DNA from: an uncultured Prevotellaceae bacterium
Lineage (GTDB): Bacteria > Bacteroidota > Bacteroidia > Bacteroidales > Bacteroidaceae
Assembly (NCBI GenBank): GCA_947176655.1
Contig: CAMWRK010000002.1
Location: 1-32,956 of the forward strand
DNA: 32,956 bases
Direction of reading: 5' to 3'
The notes below the pieces were generated by a model that searched no databases, was not told where the DNA came from, and was given only the letters and a program-made list of their open reading frames with translations. The first letter of the stretch is position 1; each line of letters starts with the position of its first letter. Made by a program: the position numbers and the translations under genes. Positions 7,960 to 16,723 of this stretch are shown here, piece after piece.

Positions 7960-8910
7960 TTATTGCCTACCTGATATGTAGTTGTCCCTGCTACGGCACA
8001 CCAGAGAAGCATATTCTGTACCGCGCGCCACCAGAGAAGCCCATCCCTCGCGATTCATCTCTGCTATGTCCAGGCGGCGTATGCCACGGGCGTGCATGGC
8101 ACAGAGGAAACCGGCATTGAAGCTGTCTCCTGCACCCACGGTGCTGACAATCTCTTCCCTGGGCAGCAGAGGAACGTCGAAGTCATGTATGCCAGTGGGA
8201 GTACAGATGACTATGTGTCCGGCTCCTGCCGTACATATAAACACAGGACAAAGGGCTGAAATATGCCGACGGTATATTTCTTCTGGATCGGTACAGTCAA
8301 AGAGAACACGGAAGTCGTCGGCACTGCCGCGGACTATCGTGCTAAGCCCGCAGTTCTCCGCTATGCGAGGCGTCAGTTCGGCCAACTGGTGCTGATGGGA
8401 TTTGCGCAGATTTACATCGTAATATATTACCGTCCCGGCGCGGTTGGCCGCCATGAGCGTGTCCTTGACCTGAGAACGCAGACCGCTGCACACGGAATAG
8501 TACGATCCGTAAAGCATGTAATCCCTGTCTGTGAACTGCGGCAGGCCGTACTCGCCGGCTGCCACGGGCTCCTCCTTGTAAAAGGTGTAGTCCGCATCGC
8601 CGTTGCTGTCCAGATAAGCCAGCGAGATGGCAGCCCGTTCATCCTCACGCATCTGGAAATATTCGGTAGAGATATTGTTCTCTCTCAGAAAATCCGCTAT
8701 CTCCTGTCCCACACGGTTGTTGCCGGTATATCCCATGAACAGGCACGGAACACCGCTACGCCCAACGGAAATCATGCTGTTGAACGTACTGCCGCCTGGC
8801 ACGGATGCAAAGGGGACGAACCGTCGTCCGGTCTCGGAGCCTCCACTCTCCTGTTCATGGAAAAGAATGTCCATGACGGTCTCTCCCATTCCTATGATTC
8901 TTGAACTCAT
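7960..8910 (-). CDS. PfkB-family carbohydrate kinase (fructokinase-like)
   Basis: The 316-residue cytoplasmic sugar kinase is of the ribokinase/PfkB fold. The N-terminal substrate-binding signature is present (PGGSTFNSMISVGRSG, about residues 38-53), and the C-terminal signature VGAGDSFNAGF carries the catalytic base Asp262 with the anion-hole GAGD. The length is typical. The exact sugar cannot be read from sequence; fructokinase is the usual annotation for relatives in Bacteroidales. It is transcribed in the same direction as the large beta-galactosidase upstream, but a hairpin at 8970-9014 separates them, so it may have its own promoter. A 14-nt inverted repeat at 8954-8967 lies upstream of its start. 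The cysteine-rich middle (CTDPEEI, ALCPVFICTAG) shows no further motif. Confidence 0.88.
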   Translation of the reverse strand: MSSRIIGMGETVMDILFHEQESGGSETGRRFVPFASVPGGSTFNSMISVGRSGVPCLFMGYTGNNRVGQEIADFLRENNISTEYFQMREDERAAISLAYLDSNGDADYTFYKEEPVAAGEYGLPQFTDRDYMLYGSYYSVCSGLRSQVKDTLMAANRAGTVIYYDVNLRKSHQHQLAELTPRIAENCGLSTIVRGSADDFRVLFDCTDPEEIYRRHISALCPVFICTAGAGHIVICTPTGIHDFDVPLLPREEIVSTVGAGDSFNAGFLCAMHARGIRRLDIAEMNREGWASLVARGTEYASLVCRSRDNYISGRQ

Positions 8911-8953
8911 ATACTATAGACTATTGTAGTGTATGGATGTGATGTATCTGTAA

Positions 8954-8967
8954 ATGACACCTGTCAT
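8954..8967. promoter_or_regulatory. Operator-like inverted repeat upstream of the sugar kinase
   Basis: ATGACACCTGTCAT has 6-bp perfect arms around CC, 44 bp upstream of the kinase start and immediately beside the beta-galactosidase terminator. Possible repressor site; no direct support. Confidence 0.25.
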
Positions 8968-8969
8968 AA

Positions 8970-9014
8970 AATGCCCCCTTCCATTCCGGTATGACAGGAA
9001 CGAAAGGGGGCATT
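8970..9014 (-). terminator. Probable terminator of the beta-galactosidase gene
   Basis: An 11-bp perfect stem (8970-8980 with 9004-9014, arms containing five consecutive C/G pairs) and a 23-nt loop lie 65 bp past the beta-galactosidase stop on the minus strand. The 3' flank on that strand begins TTATG, a weak T-rich tail. Confidence 0.65.
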
Positions 9015-9078
9015 ATGGCATATCAATCTGCCTTGTCTTGCATAGGCATGATATAAATGTGGCAGATATTCATGATGT

Positions 9079-12000
9079 TCAGTCTGCTAAGATAGAGAAT
9101 TCCGCACCGCTGGCAAAGTCCTGCCCGTCCTGACTGGACAAAGCCCTGAAGCGGAAGTAACGTGCCTTGACCGGAGTCTTAAGCATAACTTTCTTTTCCT
9201 TACGGTTGTTCTCGAATGTACCTTTCATTACAGCCTCGCCCCAGTTCTGCCCATCTTGGCTGACATAGATTTCATAGTCCTTGATGTTGCCGTTGTTACT
9301 ATCCTGACGCGGCATATATGCAAAACCCTTTAATGTCTTTGTATCACCTGCATCGAAGTCCACCCAATGCGGATACTTGGCCACAGTGACGCTATACATG
9401 GTGTGCCATATCGTGTTGGCGTCGCCATCGGTCAGATGCGTTGCATTGCCCTCGCCGGACTCCTCGCTGCTTGCAAAGACAACCTCAGTGTTTATTTTCT
9501 CTATTTTGGGGTATGTCATAGTCACTTTCAAATCAGGCTTTACTTTGGTATATACCGTAATGGTACCGCCGTTACGGAAAGCAATGGGACCTTCATACAC
9601 ATGAGCCTTGCGCTCCTTACCAACCTTATACAATAAGATAGCGTCCTTGTCTCCGCTCTCTATGACAATGTCACCGTTCTTCTGGCGTGTCATGAGGATG
9701 GGCTTTTCGCCTGCCACTGTCACATGGACACCACCGCGCGCAACCGTAGGACGGAGAATGAAGCCCATGCGCGTCGGCGTACCGAAAGCACGGTCATGTG
9801 CCAAAGGCCCGCCCTGACCGCAGGAGTTTCCTCCGAGACCCGTAACCATGGCATCGATGTTCACGTATGTCACATCACCCTTGGGCAGACGGTGCGGATG
9901 CGTAGCCATGGTAAGGTCCATGGAACTGTGGCTGGCCACGGAGACGGCATAGGGCTTTTCGTTGACAACAAGCAGACCCTTGCCGGCACCGTTGCTGAGA
10001 GAGGCCCAGCGTGTCTCCTCGTGGTTGCCCATCTGCTGAGGTTTGGGGAAGTTGACGAACTGCTCGGCCACAGTAGACTTGTACACCTCTATGAACTGGC
10101 CTGTCTTGCGGTCATTATAGTTGTCCACAGGGCCGCGTCCATAATAGTCGAAACGCTCCAGAGCCGCAGGAACCATCATCTCGTATCCGAGACGTGCCAG
10201 CACCAGAGAAGAATTGTTGGACGTTATGGCCGACTGCAATTCGATGGAGCCGTCTGGATATATGGTCCACATCTGGTTGGTGACAAACTTGAAGTCCGTG
10301 TCGCCAAAGGGACGGTCTGTATTTTCCTTAAGAGTGTGTATGCCGCTGTCGTAGCGACCGTTCTTGCTCTGCAGGGTGGCGGCGTTCGGAGCCTGTGATA
10401 CTACGGTAAAGGAAAGTACCACGTTGCCGTTCTTTTCGCGCACGATTTGTGCATCCTCGGCATGATGGCGCAGATTGTGCAGACCGTTGTTGAACCAAGG
10501 CTGATAGCACCAGTTGTCGTTGCTTACGAAGGCACGGAACGCATTGAGTCGCGGACCGCCGCCGGCAGCTATCACTGTCTCGCCGCCATAGACAAGTTTG
10601 TGTATGGTGCCCTGTGCCATGTCGAACTGTACTTCGAAACCTTCGCCGCGGAATGTGGTGATGCCGCTCTCCTGAGCCTTCTCTTCGGTTATCGTGCCGT
10701 TACCTGCAACAGTGCTTATGGCAGGTACGCCCTCGGCACTCTTCACCAGCAACTGCTCCTCGGCCTGCACATAGCCCATCTTGGCCCATGGCATGTCCTT
10801 GGCCAGGAGGAACTGCACCTTGACGAAATATTCGCTTTCGGCATTGAGTTTGTCATAGTCATACGGCATGCGGTAATTCATCTTCTGACGCGGACCGAGT
10901 ACCATACGCGGACCCATTAGCGGCTGATCCTCAGTCACACGCTTGCCGTCCTTCCACAGAGACCACACCATCATGTAGTCATTCAGAGGCTCGTAATAGT
11001 TCTTGTTGAAGATTTCCACGAGACCCTTCTTCATGTCCACGGCCTTCACGCCGACATATTGGTAGACCTTCTTCACCTCGTAGTACTGGGGCTTGGGCTC
11101 TCTGTCGCCGAAAATGATGCCGTTCATCACGAACTGGCCATCGTTGGGAGTGTCGCCGAAGTTGCCGCCGTATGCCAGATAGCGTGTACCGTCTGGCTCG
11201 TAATTGTACATGGACTGATCCACCCAGTCCCAGATGGCACCGCCGCAAAAGAAGTTGGTGCTTTCGATGGCATTCCAGTAGTCTATGAGGTTGCCCACGG
11301 CATTGCCCATGGAGTGGGCATATTCAGAGATATGGAAAGGATACTTGATGTCGTATTTGCCTGTGACGGCTCCGCGTGTCCATCCGATAGAGGGATACTG
11401 GTTGGAGCCCATGTCCACGATGTCGTTGTTACGCTCGTACTGTACCGGACGTGTTGTGTCGAAAGCCTTGATGGCCTTGTAGGCCTCCACGAAATTCTTA
11501 CCCGGGCCAGCCTCGTTACCCAGTGACCAGATGACGACACACGGATTGTTCACGTCGGCATGTACCATCTCCATTACTCTGGCAACGTGTGCCTTTCTCC
11601 ACTCTACGGGGTGGGAGAGCGACTCCTTGCCATAGTAATACTCATGGCTCTCGATGTTTGCCTCGTCCTCCAGATAGATGCCGTACTTGTTGCAGAGAAA
11701 ATACCAGTACGGGTCGCAAGGATAGTGTGAGTTGCGCACGTGGTTGATGTTGGCGCGCTTCATCATCATCACCTCTTCCGTCTGCATCTCTCTTGTCACG
11801 GCATGCCCCACCTCCGGATGGCTCTCATGGCGGTTCACACCCTTGAGCTTCACCGGCATGCCGTTGATATAGTAGTAGCGCCCTGCCAATCCGAACTCAT
11901 CCTTGTCGGCAGGCGTGTCCTTTATCTCCACCTTACGGAAACCCACTGCGGCAGACACAGTCTCTATGACATTGCCTTTCCTGTCCTTGAGCTCACCGAC

Positions 12001-13113
12001 GAGAGTGTAGCGATACGGAGCCTCGGCACTCCACTTGCGCGGAGACGCCATCTTCAGTTCGGTATTGGCGACAGTTTTGCCTCCAAGCTTTTCGAGGTTG
12101 ACTGGCTGACTTGCGGCAACACACCCGGTGAGGGTGTTCTCGTCGACGTACAGTTCGTTTGCATACAACGTATAGTGCATCTGCAGATCCTTGGCATTCT
12201 TCTTGGAGACATTGAGCAGTTCGGCACTGATGTTGAGAACGCCGTTTTCATAGTTCTCGTCAAGATCCGGCTTTACCACCAGGTCGCGCACACGTACAGC
12301 CGGGCGGCTCTGCAAAGCCACCGTGCGGAAAATGCCTGGCAGACGGAACATGTCCTGAGCCTCCAGGAAAGAACCGTCGCTTGAACGGTACACCTCCACT
12401 GCCAGAGTGTTCTCGCCATCCTTCTTCAGATAAGAAGTGATGTTGAACTCTGCCGTGTTGCGCGAGTTCTTGGAAAAGCCGACATACTGTCCGTTTATCC
12501 ACAGGTAGAAGAACGAATCCACGCCGTCGAAGGAGATGAACACCTCACGTCCGTTCCAGTCAGCAGGCACTGTGAAAGTGCGCAGATATGAGCCCACCTC
12601 GTTGCGATGTTTATATGTAGTCCAGTGTGTGGGAGGAGTTCGCATCACTCCGCCCTTCCAGTCGTCCACCACCCGACGGTGCTGGAATATGACAGGCTGG
12701 TTAACGTATATCGGCGTACCATACTTCTGCGTACCGTCTTTCTGAATACCCACAATGTTCCATGACGACGGAACTGGAATGCTGTCCCACGACGAAGCAT
12801 CGAAACCTTCTTTATAGAAATCCGCCGGCCTCTCGTCGGGATTAGGCACCCAATGGAATTTCCACGTGCCGTTAAGTGATTTCCAGTACTTGCTGTTCTC
12901 AGGCAACACCTTACGCGCCTGCTCCACATTCTCGAACGAGAAGAACCAGGCATGGGGCTGTTCCTTGTTCAGCGAGAGATCCTCAACAGACTCCCACTCC
13001 TTGCCGGTAGGGGCTGTTTCTTTCCCGTACCTGAAGCCTTCCAGATTGTCCGCACATGCTATACCTGGCATTCCGGCCAACATGGTGCACACTGTCAGAA
13101 ACTTTTTCATCAT
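9079..13113 (-). CDS. Secreted LacZ-type beta-galactosidase (GH2) with C-terminal discoidin-like domain
   Basis: The 1344-residue product has a signal peptide (MMKKFLTVCTMLAGMPGIACA). Domains in order: jelly-roll sugar-binding domain (~45-240, with SLNGTWKFHW), Ig-like domain, TIM barrel (~365-650), a further beta-sandwich, and the Bgal_small_N domain (~780-1060, with YYGRGPVDNYNDRKTG). The acid/base is Glu534 in SLGNEAGPG and the nucleophile is Glu597 in FHISEYAHSMGN. After a linker, residues ~1200-1344 resemble an F5/8 type C (discoidin) carbohydrate-binding module (EESGEGNATHLTDGDANTIW, then KYPHWVDFDAG). It would release galactose from extracellular or periplasmic glycans; the exact linkage is not readable. 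The discoidin tail makes it about 300 residues longer than E. coli LacZ. A promoter element lies upstream and a hairpin downstream, so it is probably a single-gene transcript. Confidence 0.94.
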   Translation of the reverse strand: MMKKFLTVCTMLAGMPGIACADNLEGFRYGKETAPTGKEWESVEDLSLNKEQPHAWFFSFENVEQARKVLPENSKYWKSLNGTWKFHWVPNPDERPADFYKEGFDASSWDSIPVPSSWNIVGIQKDGTQKYGTPIYVNQPVIFQHRRVVDDWKGGVMRTPPTHWTTYKHRNEVGSYLRTFTVPADWNGREVFISFDGVDSFFYLWINGQYVGFSKNSRNTAEFNITSYLKKDGENTLAVEVYRSSDGSFLEAQDMFRLPGIFRTVALQSRPAVRVRDLVVKPDLDENYENGVLNISAELLNVSKKNAKDLQMHYTLYANELYVDENTLTGCVAASQPVNLEKLGGKTVANTELKMASPRKWSAEAPYRYTLVGELKDRKGNVIETVSAAVGFRKVEIKDTPADKDEFGLAGRYYYINGMPVKLKGVNRHESHPEVGHAVTREMQTEEVMMMKRANINHVRNSHYPCDPYWYFLCNKYGIYLEDEANIESHEYYYGKESLSHPVEWRKAHVARVMEMVHADVNNPCVVIWSLGNEAGPGKNFVEAYKAIKAFDTTRPVQYERNNDIVDMGSNQYPSIGWTRGAVTGKYDIKYPFHISEYAHSMGNAVGNLIDYWNAIESTNFFCGGAIWDWVDQSMYNYEPDGTRYLAYGGNFGDTPNDGQFVMNGIIFGDREPKPQYYEVKKVYQYVGVKAVDMKKGLVEIFNKNYYEPLNDYMMVWSLWKDGKRVTEDQPLMGPRMVLGPRQKMNYRMPYDYDKLNAESEYFVKVQFLLAKDMPWAKMGYVQAEEQLLVKSAEGVPAISTVAGNGTITEEKAQESGITTFRGEGFEVQFDMAQGTIHKLVYGGETVIAAGGGPRLNAFRAFVSNDNWCYQPWFNNGLHNLRHHAEDAQIVREKNGNVVLSFTVVSQAPNAATLQSKNGRYDSGIHTLKENTDRPFGDTDFKFVTNQMWTIYPDGSIELQSAITSNNSSLVLARLGYEMMVPAALERFDYYGRGPVDNYNDRKTGQFIEVYKSTVAEQFVNFPKPQQMGNHEETRWASLSNGAGKGLLVVNEKPYAVSVASHSSMDLTMATHPHRLPKGDVTYVNIDAMVTGLGGNSCGQGGPLAHDRAFGTPTRMGFILRPTVARGGVHVTVAGEKPILMTRQKNGDIVIESGDKDAILLYKVGKERKAHVYEGPIAFRNGGTITVYTKVKPDLKVTMTYPKIEKINTEVVFASSEESGEGNATHLTDGDANTIWHTMYSVTVAKYPHWVDFDAGDTKTLKGFAYMPRQDSNNGNIKDYEIYVSQDGQNWGEAVMKGTFENNRKEKKVMLKTPVKARYFRFRALSSQDGQDFASGAEFSILAD

Positions 13114-13161
13114 GATGATTAGTGTTTATTGTTTAGGTATATATATACAAGTGTCTGGGTA

Positions 13162-13169
13162 CAAAGTTA
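13162..13169 (-). promoter_or_regulatory. Promoter -7 element (TAACTTTG) for the beta-galactosidase gene
   Basis: The minus strand TAACTTTG fits TAnnTTTG and lies 48 bp upstream of the ATG at 13113, giving a leader of about 40 nt. No clear -33 TTTG. Confidence 0.5.
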
Positions 13170-13236
13170 TAAAAAATAACTTACATTCATTATAAAGGCA
13201 CACGTTTTTGCACAGACTGCTGATAACGTAGCATAT

Positions 13237-15201
13237 TCACTTCTTCTTAGGTTTGCGTCTTGCCCATCCCTCCTCACTGAAATCGGGCATATTGCCTTTC
13301 AGTTCCGTGTTTTCAGGATGTAGGAACTTCATCCAGTCGTCCTTGGTGTAATGTTTTTTATGAGGCTGTGACTTAGGAGTGCCATTGGGTCTGTCTGAAA
13401 CGCTCCGCCCGCCTCGTCCGGACACCTGTCCCTGCTCCCTGGGCGAAGACTGACGTGCAGAGCGTCCGGAACGGCCTCTTTCAGAGGAAGACTCGCGTCC
13501 CTTGCGTCTGCGTCCGTCGCGCGACTCCTTCTCTTCTTTGTTTTTGTCGGCAATGTCGCACACCACGCTGCGGCCTTTAACGGTCACTCCGTGCTTCATG
13601 GCTCCTATAACGTCCTGAGCCTGTTCTGCTGCAACCTCGACAAAGGCAAAGTTCTTCATCAGGTCTATGCGGCCTATCTCCACCTGCATACCCTTCACGC
13701 TGCGGTTTATCAGACCTATTATTTCCTTGGCGTAGAAACCGTCTATCTTGCCTACGTTGATGAACAGACGCTCATATCCGGCCTCAGCCTCACGCTGGCC
13801 TCCCTTGCCACCGCGACGTGTACGCTCACAGCGTGCCGCTCCCTTGGCCTGTTCCTGCACCTCCTCTATCTCCGGTGCATCGGCATAGTATGCAAGGAAA
13901 CGTCCGAACTCGCGGCTTACCACACGTTTTATCAGTTCCTCCTTGTCAAGCCATGCCCAACGGCGCAACACCTCGGGTATCACGTCGGCAATCTCGTCTT
14001 CCATCACCTCCACACGCTCTATGTCGTCTACGACACGGTAAAGCTGCTTCTGGCATATTTCCTTGCCTGAAGGCAGTGTGCCACGCTCGAAACTCTTCTG
14101 TATGGTTTTCTCTATGATGCGTATTCTGCCCTTCTCACGGACATGCACTATGCTGATGCTCGTACCCTTCTTTCCGGCACGCCCCGTGCGTCCGCTGCGG
14201 TGAGTGTAGTTTTCGGTGTCATCGGGCAGACCGTAATTTATGACATGCGTCAGGTCGTTGACATCCAGACCTCTGGCCGCCACATCAGTTGCCACCAACA
14301 ATTGTGTCCTGTGCTGACGGAATTTCTGCATGGTAAGGTCGCGCTGCTGCTGCGACAGGTCGCCATGGAGAGCGTCGGCACTGTATCCGTCCTGTATCAA
14401 CTTGTCGGCAATCTCCTGCGTCTCCATTCGCGTGCGGCAGAACACTATACCGTAAATACGCGGATAGTAGTCAACCACCCTTTTGAGGGCAAGATACTTG
14501 TCCTGAGCCCTCACCATATAATATATATGAGTGACGTGTTCTGCGCCCTCATTGCGCGAACCCACCTGTATCTCCCGCGAGTCCTTGAGATAGTGACGTG
14601 CTATGTTCTCTATCTCCTTGCTCATTGTAGCGGAAAAAAGCAACGTGCGGTGATCCTCCGGTATACCGCCCAGAATCTCGTTAAGATCCTCCTGAAAGCC
14701 CATTGTAAGCATCTCGTCGGCTTCGTCGAGAACAACGTTCCTCACCGTAGAGAGGTTTGCCGCTCCACGCTTCATCAGGTCTATGAGCCTGCCTGGGGTT
14801 GCCACAAGAATATTGACTCCGCGTTTGAGCGCACGTATCTGTGCCTCTATGCTCGTTCCTCCATATACCGGAAGTATGCGCACTCCATCCGAGTACTTGG
14901 AAAAGCCCTCCAGGTCGTCAGCTATTTGCAGACACAGTTCTCTTGTCGGAGCCAGAATCAACGATACAGGATGCTGCGGTGCATCCTCAGTAAGCTGCAC
15001 TATCGGCAATCCGTATGCCGCCGTCTTTCCCGTACCGGTCTGTGCCAGGGCAACCAAATCGCCTTGCCATCCGTCCTCCTGTCCGATTCCAGTCAGCACG
15101 GGTATCACTGCCTCCTGTACAGGCATCGGATATTCATAACCTTGCTCGCCTATGGCGCGCAATATTCTCTCGTTCAGTCCTAATTCCTCAAATGTCTTCA
15201 T
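13237..15201 (-). CDS. DEAD-box ATP-dependent RNA helicase (DeaD/CsdA-like)
   Basis: The 654-residue helicase unwinds structured RNA, usually in ribosome assembly or cold adaptation. Visible motifs: Q-motif region (MPVQEAVIPVL, ~26-36), motif I AQTGTGKT (53-60), motif Ia APTRELC, motif II DEAD (159-162), motif III SAT, and motif VI HRSGRTGRAG. Residues ~470-550 resemble the DbpA-type RNA-binding domain (RLFINVGKIDGF, then FAFVEV). The last ~100 residues are a basic, Arg/Lys/Ser/Gly-rich tail ending ARRKPKKK, typical of this subgroup. A small insertion (QEDGWQGD) precedes motif I. It follows the GNAT gene on the same strand after 61 bp, and no clear TAnnTTTG was seen in that gap, so cotranscription is possible. 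Confidence 0.94.
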   Translation of the reverse strand: MKTFEELGLNERILRAIGEQGYEYPMPVQEAVIPVLTGIGQEDGWQGDLVALAQTGTGKTAAYGLPIVQLTEDAPQHPVSLILAPTRELCLQIADDLEGFSKYSDGVRILPVYGGTSIEAQIRALKRGVNILVATPGRLIDLMKRGAANLSTVRNVVLDEADEMLTMGFQEDLNEILGGIPEDHRTLLFSATMSKEIENIARHYLKDSREIQVGSRNEGAEHVTHIYYMVRAQDKYLALKRVVDYYPRIYGIVFCRTRMETQEIADKLIQDGYSADALHGDLSQQQRDLTMQKFRQHRTQLLVATDVAARGLDVNDLTHVINYGLPDDTENYTHRSGRTGRAGKKGTSISIVHVREKGRIRIIEKTIQKSFERGTLPSGKEICQKQLYRVVDDIERVEVMEDEIADVIPEVLRRWAWLDKEELIKRVVSREFGRFLAYYADAPEIEEVQEQAKGAARCERTRRGGKGGQREAEAGYERLFINVGKIDGFYAKEIIGLINRSVKGMQVEIGRIDLMKNFAFVEVAAEQAQDVIGAMKHGVTVKGRSVVCDIADKNKEEKESRDGRRRKGRESSSERGRSGRSARQSSPREQGQVSGRGGRSVSDRPNGTPKSQPHKKHYTKDDWMKFLHPENTELKGNMPDFSEEGWARRKPKKK

Positions 15202-15262
15202 CCTGAAAAAACAATTTCTATTATCTTATTTATTTACGCTGTAATATCATGTTCCCACACGT

Positions 15263-15691
15263 CTATACATCCATAGTGTATACGTTTGTCTCTTTCTGCC
15301 TGAATCCCATGCTGCGGTACAACGCATTGGCCTCCGTGCGCGACGGCCTGGACGTAAGTCCCACCTTGTACCCGTATCCCGAGGCTTTCAGGTATGCCAA
15401 AACCTCCTCCACCAACCTGCGTCCGAGTCCCATGCCGCGACATTCCGGCAGAACCACCACATCCTCTATAGTAGCATGCCGTCCCGTTGGTATAGTAAAG
15501 CAGCACACTGTCGCCATGCCTGCTATCCGCCCATTGTCGTCCCTGGCCACAAAAAGTTGTGAGTTCCGGGAGACCAGAACCTCACGGACAATGTCCATAT
15601 CGGCCTTCGCCGTAGCTGAAAGCATGCCCGTCAGTCTTTCTATCTGCCCGAAGTCCTCCACAGAGCAGCAGGTCATTCTTGATATTTCCAT
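15263..15691 (-). CDS. GNAT-family N-acetyltransferase
   Basis: The 142-residue protein is a single GNAT domain. The acetyl-CoA-binding motif A is clear: VVLPECRGMGLGRRLVEEVL, fitting the R/Q-x-x-G-x-G/A pattern, preceded by the strand HATIEDVVV. The C-terminal motif B region is also present (ANALYRSMGFRQKETNVY). The substrate cannot be inferred; candidates include small metabolites or protein N-termini. It starts 18 bp after the stop of the CPBP protease gene on the same strand, so the two are very likely cotranscribed, with the helicase possibly last in the unit. Confidence 0.88.
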   Translation of the reverse strand: MEISRMTCCSVEDFGQIERLTGMLSATAKADMDIVREVLVSRNSQLFVARDDNGRIAGMATVCCFTIPTGRHATIEDVVVLPECRGMGLGRRLVEEVLAYLKASGYGYKVGLTSRPSRTEANALYRSMGFRQKETNVYTMDV

Positions 15692-15709
15692 AGTACCGAA
15701 GAATAAAAT

Positions 15710-16543
15710 CTACCGTAGCCCAACAGCTTTCCGTCTGCCGTTTACGGTACAATACCACCACATCACGACCGCACACATCACGGCCATGACACATGCTGCG
15801 GCAAAAGCAGCGATCCTGCCTCCGAACACGTCGGAAAGTGCCATGTCGCCAACACCGTCGCCCACGACCCACACCTGGACACATGCCACTGAATTGTTCA
15901 GGACATGCAAAGCCACCGGCCAAAGCACACTGCCGCTTCTCCAGTAGAGCATTCCGAGCAGGACTCCCATAGGTACTGCAAAAAACACTTGCGCCGGATT
16001 TATGTGTATCAGTCCGAAAAGCAGGGAACTTACCAATAACGATACCCTGACACTACAGCCGTTGCGAAGCATGTGCCCCATTATTCCATGCCTGAACATC
16101 AGTTCCTCTGCCACAGGTGCCGCAACGGCTATCGCCGCAACTCCCCAGGGGTCACGACACAGTTCCATCATGACATTCATCATCATGTCGGGGACTTCAG
16201 CCAACTCTCCGAATATGTCCAGTGCAGCGGTACCGAGTATGCACCCGGTCATGGCCGTAATGTTTCCAGTCCACGAAGCGGACAGCGGTCTATAGGTGCT
16301 CCGGAAATAGACGCTGCTGCGGAAAAGAACCATGCAGCCCACGGCCATGAGCAAATCGCACACCAGCGTAGTGACGGCGATGATACGTATGACAGAAGTG
16401 TCCGGCGAAAACAAGTCGCCTATATTTCCGTTTCCCGAAACAGCCCTCACCACCATGACAGAAACACCTGCTGCAAACTGCAAGGAGAGAAACAAGAGCA
16501 CTGCGAGAAACGGACGTCTGGCAACAGTAATAAATTCACGCAT
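15710..16543 (-). CDS. CPBP-family intramembrane metalloprotease
   Basis: The 277-residue polytopic membrane protein is of the CPBP (CAAX protease/bacteriocin-processing, ABI) family. The conserved glutamates are in EELMFRHG (Glu146-Glu147, Arg151), and the second and third motifs are GLIHINP (His180) and ALHVLNN (His213), which together form the metal/catalytic site. Seven to eight hydrophobic segments are visible. Roles known in the family include prenyl-protein processing, bacteriocin self-immunity and abortive infection; none can be assigned here. It reads divergently from the SPOUT methyltransferase gene. The promoter element on its strand lies inside a perfect 16-bp palindrome at 16638-16653, suggesting regulation by a dimeric DNA-binding protein. 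Confidence 0.88.
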   Translation of the reverse strand: MREFITVARRPFLAVLLFLSLQFAAGVSVMVVRAVSGNGNIGDLFSPDTSVIRIIAVTTLVCDLLMAVGCMVLFRSSVYFRSTYRPLSASWTGNITAMTGCILGTAALDIFGELAEVPDMMMNVMMELCRDPWGVAAIAVAAPVAEELMFRHGIMGHMLRNGCSVRVSLLVSSLLFGLIHINPAQVFFAVPMGVLLGMLYWRSGSVLWPVALHVLNNSVACVQVWVVGDGVGDMALSDVFGGRIAAFAAACVMAVMCAVVMWWYCTVNGRRKAVGLR

Positions 16544-16637
16544 TCTTCATTCTTTATCAAATGCTGCTCCACAGTAAACAAAACACCGCCTCTCCCTTTG
16601 AAGCGACACGCCATGTACGGTCATGGAGAACATGTAA

Positions 16638-16653
16638 ATATTTGTACAAATAT
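16638..16653. promoter_or_regulatory. Perfect 16-bp palindrome overlapping the CPBP promoter
   Basis: ATATTTGTACAAATAT is fully self-complementary. It covers seven of the eight bases of the minus-strand TATATTTG promoter element (16647-16654), in the divergent gap between the CPBP gene and the SPOUT methyltransferase gene. A dimeric repressor could bind here; this is inferred. Confidence 0.4.
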
Positions 16654-16654
16654 A
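16647..16654 (-). promoter_or_regulatory. Promoter -7 element (TATATTTG) for the CPBP-GNAT unit
   Basis: The minus strand TATATTTG fits TAnnTTTG. It is about 103 bp upstream of the ATG at 16543, giving a leader near 95 nt. No strong -33 element. Confidence 0.45.
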
Positions 16655-16707
16655 GGCATTTATTCATAAAAACACGAAGATTTCTTGTGCTGCTTTCGAT
16701 AATTGTA

Positions 16708-16715
16708 TAATTTTG
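16708..16715 (+). promoter_or_regulatory. Promoter (-33 TTG, -7 TAATTTTG) for the SPOUT methyltransferase gene
   Basis: TAATTTTG at 16708-16715 matches TAnnTTTG, with TTG at 16685-16687 and a 20-bp gap between them. The expected transcription start falls at about 16720-16724, on or beside the ATG at 16724, so the mRNA would be nearly leaderless. Confidence 0.55.
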
Positions 16716-16723
16716 TTTCTGAA

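Noticed and set aside
14143..15183. 346-codon plus-strand open frame opposite the DEAD-box helicase
   Set aside because: The opposite strand encodes a full set of helicase motifs; this frame has no recognisable features.
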